Source: JAXLQL01 sp046331625
Lineage (GTDB): Bacteria; Acidobacteriota; Terriglobia; Bryobacterales; Bryobacteraceae
NCBI GenBank assembly: GCA_046331625.1
Contig: JAXLQL010000003.1
Coordinates: 1-64,000 of the forward strand
DNA: 64,000 nucleotides
Direction: 5' to 3'
Every line of letters starts with the position of its first letter. The first letter of the stretch is position 1. The notes beneath the pieces were generated by a model. It searched no databases and was not told the origin of the DNA. It worked only from the letters and a program-made list of their open reading frames with translations. The translations under genes and the position numbers were made by a program. Positions 1-7,155 of this stretch are shown piece by piece.

Positions 1-15
1 GCTCTACACCGCGAC

Positions 16-825
16 ATGCGTAACCAGGCACTGAGAGTGCCGTGGCGTGAGCTTGCCTCGGCGTGCGATCAGCTAGCGCAGTGGCGGTCGTTCAGCCTCT
101 GGGTTCGGGCTATCGTCGACGCCGAGCATGCGCTGCCGGAATGGTTGGCGGCGGCGATTGAAGGCCGGTGCCCCGCATTCCTAAAGAGCCGCCGCGAAGG
201 GGCGCACTTGCCCTCGCTGTGGCTTGACCTCAACGAGTGGGTCGATTTCCATTTTTTCAGCGAGGCCATTCAAGAAGGCTGGATTCAAGCCCTGCACTAC
301 TACTATGGGCGCCAGCCTGCCGCGGAACTCATCTGGCAGCATTGGACTCGAATGGAAGAGGCTTGGCGTGCGCGAAAGCCGATTGAATATCCAACATTCG
401 ATCAATGGCAAGAAGAGGTAGCGGCCCTACAGGCACCGGCGGCGCCAGCGCAGTACGTTGAGTGGGAAGCATTCGCGTTGTGGACCCGTTCTCTCATTGA
501 GGCGGTCCATGAAATTCCAGCCGTCGTGAGAAGCGCCGTCGAGGCGCGTTGCCCTGGCTTCGAGGGCTACGTCAAGACGCTTCGTGACAAACCCTGCTCT
601 GACCCCGCTTGGCTTTGGGAACAGCTTCGCGCCTGGATTGAGAGTCACTTCTTCGCCGAGGCGTTTCGAGACGCCTCGATCGAAGGTCTGCGAGCCGCAG
701 CTCATCGGACGCTACGTTCGGAGCGGATCATCGACTATTGGGCCAGCCAAGGTGTCGCCGCTGGGTCGAAGCTTCCGACTTATGAGCAGTGGTTGGCTGA
801 CGCGGATGCCTTCGTTGTTCGCTGA
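16..825 (+). CDS. Hypothetical protein with an internal tandem duplication
   Basis: I do not recognise the family. The 269-residue product is two diverged copies of one domain, about residues 10-135 and 146-266. Both copies share a W-x-x-F-x-LW-x-R start, then A-x-E-x-RCP-x-F, a W-L/I-...-HFF-x-EA block, and a closing P-T-F/Y-x-QW. No signal peptide or membrane segment is seen. The reading frame is open to the left edge of the window, so the ATG at 16 may not be the true start and the gene may be 5'-partial. It converges on the next gene with only 12 nt between. The aromatic-rich, Cys-containing repeats suggest a folded helical protein, but no function can be given. Confidence 0.6.
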   Translation: MRNQALRVPWRELASACDQLAQWRSFSLWVRAIVDAEHALPEWLAAAIEGRCPAFLKSRREGAHLPSLWLDLNEWVDFHFFSEAIQEGWIQALHYYYGRQPAAELIWQHWTRMEEAWRARKPIEYPTFDQWQEEVAALQAPAAPAQYVEWEAFALWTRSLIEAVHEIPAVVRSAVEARCPGFEGYVKTLRDKPCSDPAWLWEQLRAWIESHFFAEAFRDASIEGLRAAAHRTLRSERIIDYWASQGVAAGSKLPTYEQWLADADAFVVR

Positions 826-837
826 CCGAGCGTTGAT

Positions 838-1758
838 TTATTTGCGACCGGCCCCGGGATATCCGAGCGAGCGAATCCAGTTCTGCGCCTCCACCGACAA
901 GCTCTCGAATGGAATGAGTTCAGGGTGCTCTCGGCAGAACTGGGCGAGCGAATCGTCAGTAATCCGTCGTTTCCTGCGCCGCAACCAACCCAGCCGAATC
1001 CAAGACTTAATTTGGCCTTCGCTGACGTTCAGGTACCGCATGAGGTCCTTGGATTTCTGGCCGCCAAAGAAGGTAGCATCGAAGCCCAAGCGACGAACTC
1101 TTGCCAGTATGGCCTTGGGCGAGCGCCCCAAGCGCCGCGCAATCGTGTCGAGAGCGCAGTCTGCCATTTCCCTGAGCGCTTCGTCGAGCTTCTGGTCCCA
1201 ACGCTGAGTGGGGCCATCGCGCCGGTTTGTGACGCCCAGTGCCTGCGCGCGCCAAGCGACCGCGTCGTGGGACCAGTCTGGATGCAGCGCCAGAATTTTC
1301 CTGGTCGCCGAGTGCGCGCCATCGCGGCCTTTGCCGTACTCAGTGCGCAGTATGTCGTCTTCTACCTGGGTCCACTCGTGAACGTCGTAGGGCGGTCTTG
1401 TGCGCTCCGTCAGGCCGAGATAGACAATCCGTTCCCAGATCACCTTCTTCGAGATTCCAGGATGAAGGCGCCGAATCGTATCGATTGAGTGTCTCTCGTG
1501 ATCCTTGTGCGTCCTGGCAGCCTCGCGGAGAAATTCGTCCAACTCGTGGGTCCAGCATGCGCACGGAGTTTTGCCGACGAGAGCGCTCTTGTCGAGTCCA
1601 TTCAGGTAGACGTGTGCCGAGACGGATGCATCAACGCGTGACTCAGGCGCGGCGCCTTCAGCGGACGGGAAGCTCGCGCTCCGTGTCGGGTCCGCCGAGG
1701 CCGCCCCAGCCAACCCGGGGGAGGTGGGATGCTGAGCCCGTGGTAATCGCTTCGGCAT
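838..1758 (-). CDS. DNA-binding protein with three Myb/SANT-like repeats and a C-terminal HTH
   Basis: The 306-residue protein has a low-complexity N-terminus (about residues 1-60). Three helical repeats follow, each opening with a tryptophan and acidic residues: WTHELDEF near residue 69, WTQVEDDIL near 128 and WDQKLDEAL near 188. Each repeat ends in a recognition-helix-like stretch such as RRLGRSPKAILARVRRLGF. This is the Myb/SANT fold pattern. From about residue 233 comes a MerR/excisionase-like helix-turn-helix (LNVSEGQIKSWIRLGWL) with basic residues. A role as a transcriptional or element-borne DNA-binding protein is inferred. It lies on the same strand as, and downstream of, the small HTH gene at 2000-2236. 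No good Shine-Dalgarno site precedes the ATG at 1758. Confidence 0.6.
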   Translation of the reverse strand: MPKRLPRAQHPTSPGLAGAASADPTRSASFPSAEGAAPESRVDASVSAHVYLNGLDKSALVGKTPCACWTHELDEFLREAARTHKDHERHSIDTIRRLHPGISKKVIWERIVYLGLTERTRPPYDVHEWTQVEDDILRTEYGKGRDGAHSATRKILALHPDWSHDAVAWRAQALGVTNRRDGPTQRWDQKLDEALREMADCALDTIARRLGRSPKAILARVRRLGFDATFFGGQKSKDLMRYLNVSEGQIKSWIRLGWLRRRKRRITDDSLAQFCREHPELIPFESLSVEAQNWIRSLGYPGAGRK

Positions 1759-1999
1759 ATAACGCCTGTTTGGTCTCTACATGAATTAGGTCCAGTTGGG
1801 CGAACAATTCTCCGATAATGAAACGCCTTTCGGCATCGTAGTTGAGGGAGACAATCAAGTCAACGGACGCAGACCCCGATATCCCCGAAGTCCTAATAGA
1901 TGCACCATCCAAGGTTTTCGTTCCAACGCGTGTGCGGCCCCGAACGCCATACCCGCATTGGCGGGAGGGGCCGCCGAACACCAAAATTCTCGACGCAAT

Positions 2000-2236
2000 T
2001 CAAGCGGTATGGCGGCGCAGCCACTCCGCGATGTCCTTGCCTCGAAAACGGACGTTCGTCTCAATCTTGTAGTGCGGGATGAGATTGCGGGACACGTAGC
2101 TGTAGAGAGTCTTCGGACTGACCGCCAGCAGTTTCGCCAACTGCTTGGCGGTTAGCATGCACTCTGAAGCGGCGAGCGACTCCAGGATGTCCCGTGAAGT
2201 GTCCGCTTCGATTTTTCCAGTTGGTGAATTCGGCAT
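2000..2236 (-). CDS. Small excisionase-like helix-turn-helix protein
   Basis: This 78-residue protein has a single MerR/excisionase-type winged HTH: LTAKQLAKLLAVSPKTLYSY, then a basic stretch with HYKIETNVRFRGKDIAEWL. This layout is typical of the 'helix-turn-helix domain, excisionase family' proteins of mobile elements. The ATG at 2236 is preferred over one at 2293 because GGAG lies nine bases upstream of it, while the earlier ATG has no ribosome-binding site. It sits 330 bp from the 5' end of the tRNA-Gly gene. It may belong to a second element on the left of the tRNA, but no integrase is visible, so that is speculative. Confidence 0.65.
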   Translation of the reverse strand: MPNSPTGKIEADTSRDILESLAASECMLTAKQLAKLLAVSPKTLYSYVSRNLIPHYKIETNVRFRGKDIAEWLRRHTA

Positions 2237-2438
2237 AGGAAAGCTCCGACGATTCAAGCTGTCGCCGATGGTGGCCCATCCGCGTACTTCCATATAGGGC
2301 GGATTGGGCTAGAACGTCAAATGAGTCTCTTTTGAACGTTCCGTTCCAATGCAGGGCCTTCGGCGTTTGCTATATTGAGGGAGTGGAACTCCGAGTGGCA
2401 CAGTCAAGATCCGGCGCGGCACATCCTGAGGCTGCCAT

Positions 2439-2462
2439 GCTGTCTATTTTGCTGTCTATTTT
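2439..2462. repeat. 12-bp perfect tandem repeat upstream of the tRNA
   Basis: GCTGTCTATTTT occurs twice in direct succession inside the 331-bp gap between the HTH gene and the tRNA. The rest of that gap (2237-2567) shows no gene that I can support. The AT-rich repeat might be a recombinase arm site or a remnant coding repeat; nothing in the sequence decides. Confidence 0.5.
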
Positions 2463-2567
2463 GGGGTCCAACCAGGTAGATTTGGATGGATCGAGCAGAC
2501 TGGATAGAATGGAGAGACTGAGGGCTAAGGCCTTTAGTTTCAAGCAACTGTAAGGAAACAAAGACAA

Positions 2568-2643
<76 letters not shown>

Positions 2644-2768
2644 GTTTTCAATAACTTCCACCTTGTTCGAATCAGCAGACCGGTTCCAAACGAGGTTTCA
2701 AGGTCACATCGACCTCGCATCTCGTTGAAAACACTATTCCAGACCGCCTTCCTCCCGGGCTGGCAGTC

Positions 2769-2810
2769 GTATTCCACTAACGTTGCAAAGTGACCATCAT
2801 TATGGAATAC
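2769..2810. promoter_or_regulatory. Inverted repeat, probable AbiEi operator
   Basis: GTATTCCA at 2769-2776 and its exact reverse complement TGGAATAC at 2803-2810 lie just upstream of the abiEi-like remnant. AbiEi antitoxins are known to repress their own operon by binding inverted repeats in its promoter. Position and symmetry fit that role, but binding is inferred. The rest of 2643-2820 holds no gene. Confidence 0.5.
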
Positions 2811-2820
2811 TGATTGCATC

Positions 2821-3422
2821 TTGCAACCGTCGCCGCAATCGCAGATCGCCAAGCTCGCAGGAGAACTCGGCGTTCTCCGCCCACGCGACCTGCAGTCGGT
2901 CGGCATCCCGCGCGAGTACCTCCTTCGACTCCTCCGCCGAGGCGTACTGGAGCGCTCAGGCCGAGGCCTGTATCGCCTCGCGAACGCGCCGATCACCGAA
3001 CACAACTCCCTCGCAGAGGCCGGCAAGCGCGTGCCCGACTCGACGGTCTGCCTGCTCTCGGCTCTGGTGTTCACGATCTGACAACCCAGCTTCCCTCCGA
3101 AGTCTGGATTGCTCTGCCCGCAGGCCGCCGGTCTCCACGACTCGACACTGTACGAACGCGCGTTGTCCGCTTCACGGGAAAAGCGCTCAGCGAGGGCCGA
3201 GAACGCCATCGGCTGGAAGGCGTTGAGGTCAACATCTATTGCGCTGCAAAGACCGTCGCCGATTGCTTCAAGTTCCGGAATAAGATTGGACTCGATGTGG
3301 CGATCGAAGCCCTCCGCAATTGCCTTCGGACTCGTAAGGCGACCATCGCTGAGATCAATCGCTACGCCGAGATCTGCAGAGTGGCTCGCGTCATGCGCCC
3401 CTACCTCGAGGCGATCACGTGA
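2821..3422 (+). pseudogene. abiEi: Frameshifted AbiEi-family antitoxin (type IV toxin-antitoxin)
   Basis: The first frame (from a TTG at 2821) encodes a winged-helix N-terminus, including LLRRGVLERSGRGLYRLAN, and runs to ALVF, where it meets a TGA at 3079. The family sequence resumes in the next frame with HDLTTQLPSEVWIALPAG. It continues through VRVVRFTGKAL-like text and KTVADCFKFRNKIGLDVAIE to the stop at 3420-3422. Restoring one missing C after GTGTTC near 3072 rejoins the two parts, so a single-base deletion broke the gene. The joined product is about 200 residues, normal for the family. The cognate toxin gene should follow at once, but its remnant lies at 49338-49899. Confidence 0.8.
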
Positions 3423-3688
3423 AATCCCCGCGGCGTTTACAGTTCGAGACTCACGGCGAGCATGTGCCCCCGCTGTTAGGCCGAGGCCTTGTCGTCGATC
3501 TTCGCGTTCCGTGAGATGTCTGCTCCGCCACAGCGGGATCGTAGTCGAGGCCAGTCTCGCCTTTGACGATCAAGCATCGCGGCCGCAGCCGGTCGCGGTC
3601 AGGCACAGTTGGATGATCCAGGCGCCGTAGCAAGGCATTTACCGAACATTCATCTGTCGTTAGACATACGCCGGTAAACTCCTACACG
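3423..3688. other. Intergenic region at the left edge of the modules
   Basis: These 266 bp follow the AbiEi stop. An AbiEii toxin start would be expected here, and a GTG overlaps the stop, but its frame closes after 31 codons with no toxin-like text. No convincing gene is seen on either strand. The last 60 bp before the PHP gene include CCGAACATTCATC, similar to CGAACATTTCAG upstream of the receptor at 38610, which is too little to call an operator. Confidence 0.5.
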
Positions 3689-6235
3689 ATGCGAGAAGCA
3701 ACTGTCATCACACCCCTTGTTGCCCGCCGCCTGCGCCCTCTTCGCGCCGGGTTGATCGGACGCGTAAACCGGCCGGCGACTATTCGCGTTATGGCGATGG
3801 CGGCCGTCGCGGTCCTCTGGTTCACCGGTAGCGGGGCACAGCAAGGCCCGGTTGAAGCATTGGAGATTGCAGCGGACAATGCATCGCTGCTGCCGTCCGG
3901 CAAGGAAGCAGACGGAATCATCGGCGATTTCGTTCTCCGCAACGAGGCGCTTCATGTGCTTGTGGCCGGCAACCAACCGATGCGCAGGGCGAACATGGGC
4001 ACCGAGTACGGGTTTCCGACGCCGGGGGCCCTCTACGATTTCGACCTTCGCGGACAAGGCAACGATCAACTTACCGTTCTTCGGCCGGGGCAACTCGGCG
4101 GACCGTTGAGCTGGGTGCGCGTGGCGAAGGACGGCCGCGATGGCGAAGGAGTCATCGAGTCGGTTCGAACCGCCGCGGCGGGTAACGGCCTCGAGGTCCG
4201 TCACGAGTATCGCCTCAAGAATGGCTGGCGGCATTTGATGATCACCTCGACCTACCGGAATCGGTCGGCGGGCGCCAAGGACATCACACCACAACCTGCA
4301 TGGAAGGAGTTTTCGCGCCGCTGGCAGGTGGGCGAAGTGCGGATCGGCGACAGCATCGATCCATTCGACAAGCGCGCCTATGCTTGGGCTCCGGTTGGAC
4401 CGGTGCCTGAGAAAGCGTCCCTCGCTGCTGGCGAGGAAAAGAGCTATTCGATCATCGTCGCCGCAGGCTCGTCGCCGTTGGCCGCTTACGGCGAGGCGAT
4501 CGCGGCCAACGCGCGAACGGGCGGTGTGGAAGGCTCGGCCAAGTCGGGGAGCGCTGGAGCGATCCACGCGTCACTTCTGTTCGAGATCGCCGGGCAAACT
4601 CTGCCGCTCTACCCCGATTCGAAAGGCGAGTTCGCGCTGCGGCTTCCACCGGCTTCGTACAAGGTACGGTTCTCGGATCTCGGCCGTGACGATATCGAGA
4701 AGCAGCTCACAGTCGCCGAGGGCAAGACGGCTCGGCTCGATATCTCCGTTCCGGCCGCCTCGGCGGTGCGCTTCGATCTTCGCGACGAACAGGGCCGGCC
4801 GTCTCCGTGCAAGGTCCAGTTTCTCGGCCGCAACGGCACGCAAACACCGGACCTCGGCACCTACTATCGCGCCCACGGCGGTGACCACCAGTATCAGTCT
4901 CACGATGGCCAGTTCACGCAGCAGTTGCCTCCCGGCAGCTATCTCGTTCGCATCACGCGCGGGCCGGAGTTCGACCTGGAAGAACGCGAAATCGAAGTGG
5001 CCAAGGGAAGCGAAGTGGCGGTCTCCGCGGTGCTGAAGCATACCGTTGACACCAAGGGTTGGGTAAGCACCGACTATCACGCGCACTCCACACCCAGCGG
5101 CGACAACTACTGTTCCACGCGTGACCGGATCATCAACTTCGCCGCCGAGCATATTGAGTTCGCGCCTACAACCGAGCACAACCGGATCTACGATTGGGCG
5201 AGTCAAATCGACCAACTCGGGTTGGGAGGCAAGCTGAAGACGATCATCGGAATGGAGCTGACGGGCCGCGGCCAGCATTTCAACGCGTTCCCGCTGCCTC
5301 GAATTCCGCTTGTCCAGGATGGAGGCGCTCCGCAATGGAACCGCGACCCGCGCATCACGGCGATCACGCTGCGCGATTTCGGCGGATCCGATCCGAGCCG
5401 GTGGGTGCAAGCCAATCATCCGCTGGTGAGTCAGGTCTTCAACGATCGCGATGGCGACGGAGTGGAAGACGGCGGCTTCTCGTTCTTCGAGCGGATGATC
5501 GATGCGGCGGAGGTGTGGAGCACGGAGATCCTGAACAACCAAACCAGCTTCAAATACAAGCGGCAGGACGGAAAGGAATCCGTTGGCGAGAACCGCACCT
5601 TCGGCTGGCTCCAGATGCTGAACCAAGGCCGCCACGCGTGGTGCGTGGCGGTGAGCGACGCCCACCAGATCTTCGGCAATGGCGTTGGCTCGTGGCGCAC
5701 CTACGTGCCGAGTTCCACCGATGATCCGGCTTCGATCCGTCACGAGGAGATCATTCGCAATTCGAAGGCGGGCCGGATGATGGTCACCAACGGGCCGTTC
5801 CTCGAGGTGTCGACTGCGGATGGCCAACCCATCGGATCATCGGTGATTTCGCCGGGCGGAGTCTCTCTTCGAATCAAGGTCCAGACGGCGAACTGGATGG
5901 ACATCGATCGCGTTCAAATCCTGGTCAACGGGCGGCAGCCCTCGGAGTACAACTTCACGCGCCAAACACACCCGGCCATGTTTCGCGATGGTCGCGTGAA
6001 GTTCGACGAGACGGTGGCGGTGAAGTTGCAACGCGACGCGCACCTGATCGTGGTGGCCACTGGCGAGAAGAGTATGCTCGAGAAGGGCTGGGGACGCAGT
6101 TGGGAATCGTCGATGCACCCGATGGCGTACACTAACCCGATCTACGTGGACGTGGACGGCAAGGGATTCCAGCCCAACGGCGACACGCTGGGGCATCCGA
6201 TTCTGACGGTCGTGAAGGGCGCCGGAGAAATCTGA
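3689..6235 (+). CDS. CehA/McbA-family PHP-type metallohydrolase, exported
   Basis: The C-terminal half is a PHP-fold metallohydrolase. Metal-site motifs are STDYHAHSTPSGD near residue 458, PTTEHNR near 497 and VSDAH near 655. The N-terminal 450 residues are beta-rich, with two regions like carboxypeptidase-regulatory or Ig-like modules. PHP enzymes hydrolyse phosphoesters, and CehA itself hydrolyses a carbamate ester, so the substrate is open. A hydrophobic segment at residues 35-49 (MAMAAVAVLWFTG, then AQQ) looks like a signal peptide, so the ATG at 3791 may be the real start. Neither start has a clear ribosome-binding site. It converges with the metallophosphoesterase gene, leaving 3 nt between the stops. 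Confidence 0.75.
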   Translation: MREATVITPLVARRLRPLRAGLIGRVNRPATIRVMAMAAVAVLWFTGSGAQQGPVEALEIAADNASLLPSGKEADGIIGDFVLRNEALHVLVAGNQPMRRANMGTEYGFPTPGALYDFDLRGQGNDQLTVLRPGQLGGPLSWVRVAKDGRDGEGVIESVRTAAAGNGLEVRHEYRLKNGWRHLMITSTYRNRSAGAKDITPQPAWKEFSRRWQVGEVRIGDSIDPFDKRAYAWAPVGPVPEKASLAAGEEKSYSIIVAAGSSPLAAYGEAIAANARTGGVEGSAKSGSAGAIHASLLFEIAGQTLPLYPDSKGEFALRLPPASYKVRFSDLGRDDIEKQLTVAEGKTARLDISVPAASAVRFDLRDEQGRPSPCKVQFLGRNGTQTPDLGTYYRAHGGDHQYQSHDGQFTQQLPPGSYLVRITRGPEFDLEEREIEVAKGSEVAVSAVLKHTVDTKGWVSTDYHAHSTPSGDNYCSTRDRIINFAAEHIEFAPTTEHNRIYDWASQIDQLGLGGKLKTIIGMELTGRGQHFNAFPLPRIPLVQDGGAPQWNRDPRITAITLRDFGGSDPSRWVQANHPLVSQVFNDRDGDGVEDGGFSFFERMIDAAEVWSTEILNNQTSFKYKRQDGKESVGENRTFGWLQMLNQGRHAWCVAVSDAHQIFGNGVGSWRTYVPSSTDDPASIRHEEIIRNSKAGRMMVTNGPFLEVSTADGQPIGSSVISPGGVSLRIKVQTANWMDIDRVQILVNGRQPSEYNFTRQTHPAMFRDGRVKFDETVAVKLQRDAHLIVVATGEKSMLEKGWGRSWESSMHPMAYTNPIYVDVDGKGFQPNGDTLGHPILTVVKGAGEI

Positions 6236-6238
6236 CGC

Positions 6239-7129
6239 CTACACCGCTTCGGCCTGAAACCCGTAGGTGCGATAGCTCCAGGCAGCCCGGCCGCCAGACA
6301 CTTCGATCAACCCGTAGCCCTCGGCGTCAAAGAGGCGCTTGCCGCGCCACCAGTTGCCGCTCACAGCGCCCGAGGTAATGAACTGGCATCCGTTGTACTC
6401 GACGCGCTCGCAGATATGGGTGTGGCCCTGCAACACCATCTTCACGTCGTGCTTCCAAAGAACTTCGAGCACCTCCTTCGAGTTGGAAATCTGCAGCGAC
6501 GCCGTGGGTGTCTTCGCTTGCAGAATCTGCGCCGCACCCGTAACCAGCGGTATGTGCGTCATCACGATCACCGGCGTTCCTGCTCCCGCCTTGGCCAGAT
6601 CGTCTTTCAGCCAAGCCAGTTGGCCGGCGTCGATCGACCCTTCGAAGAAAGGCTCGGTGCGGATCGCCTGCACGGAATCGAGAGTCACGAAATGCCAGCC
6701 CTTGTGATCGAACGAGCGGTAGCGGGGCCCCATCTTGTCTTCGAACATTTTCTTGCCGTAGCCAGGGTCGTCCTCCGGGACCGCGCTGGCCTTGTTCCAG
6801 CCGAACACGTCGTGATTTCCGGGCGTGGAGTACAGCGGCATCTCGAGGCGCTTCGAGCTTTCGGCGAACATCCCGTAGAGAAGCTTGGCGCGCTCGTGCT
6901 TTTGATTCATTACGTCGAACACGAGATCGCCGCCGAGCAGCGCGAAGTCGGCCTTGGTCTTGCGCGCATGGTCGAAGCACATCCGGCAGCCCTCTGATGC
7001 TCGAAGCTCGGGTTGGATATGGAGGTCCGTCAGGTGTATGAACGAAAAACGGGCGTTCTGCGCAGCGGCGGCTGAGGCGGCCGCGGCGGAGGCAGCAATG
7101 GACGTGGCGAGAAAATCACGGCGTTGCAT
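6239..7129 (-). CDS. Exported metallophosphoesterase
   Basis: This 296-residue calcineurin-like phosphoesterase shows the metal-binding motifs in order: HLTDLHI, GGDLVFD, GNHDVFG, THIPL and GHTH. The N-terminus MQRRDFLATSIAASAAAAS is a twin-arginine-type signal peptide, placing the enzyme outside the cytoplasm. The ATG at 7129 is chosen because AAGGAG lies nine bases before it; an upstream in-frame start at 7159 has no such site and would spoil the signal. It starts 26 nt after the stop of the receptor at 7156-10116 and is the last gene of a receptor-receptor-phosphoesterase operon. The substrate is probably a phosphomono- or diester; the specific one cannot be read. Confidence 0.88.
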   Translation of the reverse strand: MQRRDFLATSIAASAAAASAAAAQNARFSFIHLTDLHIQPELRASEGCRMCFDHARKTKADFALLGGDLVFDVMNQKHERAKLLYGMFAESSKRLEMPLYSTPGNHDVFGWNKASAVPEDDPGYGKKMFEDKMGPRYRSFDHKGWHFVTLDSVQAIRTEPFFEGSIDAGQLAWLKDDLAKAGAGTPVIVMTHIPLVTGAAQILQAKTPTASLQISNSKEVLEVLWKHDVKMVLQGHTHICERVEYNGCQFITSGAVSGNWWRGKRLFDAEGYGLIEVSGGRAAWSYRTYGFQAEAV

Positions 7130-7155
7130 GAATGGAAACTCCTTGTCTGGATGAT

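Noticed and set aside
1658..1984. 108-codon minus-strand frame between the two DNA-binding genes
   Set aside because: It starts with TTG without a ribosome-binding site and overlaps the SANT-repeat gene by 101 bp. One stretch (DLIVSLNYDAERRFIIGELF) looks protein-like, so it remains a weak possibility.
2439..2462. Tandem repeat considered as part of a CRISPR array or an integrase C-terminus
   Set aside because: Only two adjacent 12-bp units without spacers, and no recombinase motif in the surrounding frames.
3451..3633. 60-codon minus-strand frame (IVKGETGLDYDPAVAEQ) after the antitoxin remnant
   Set aside because: Too short and without homologous features that I recognise; it could be a fragment of an element gene but cannot be supported.
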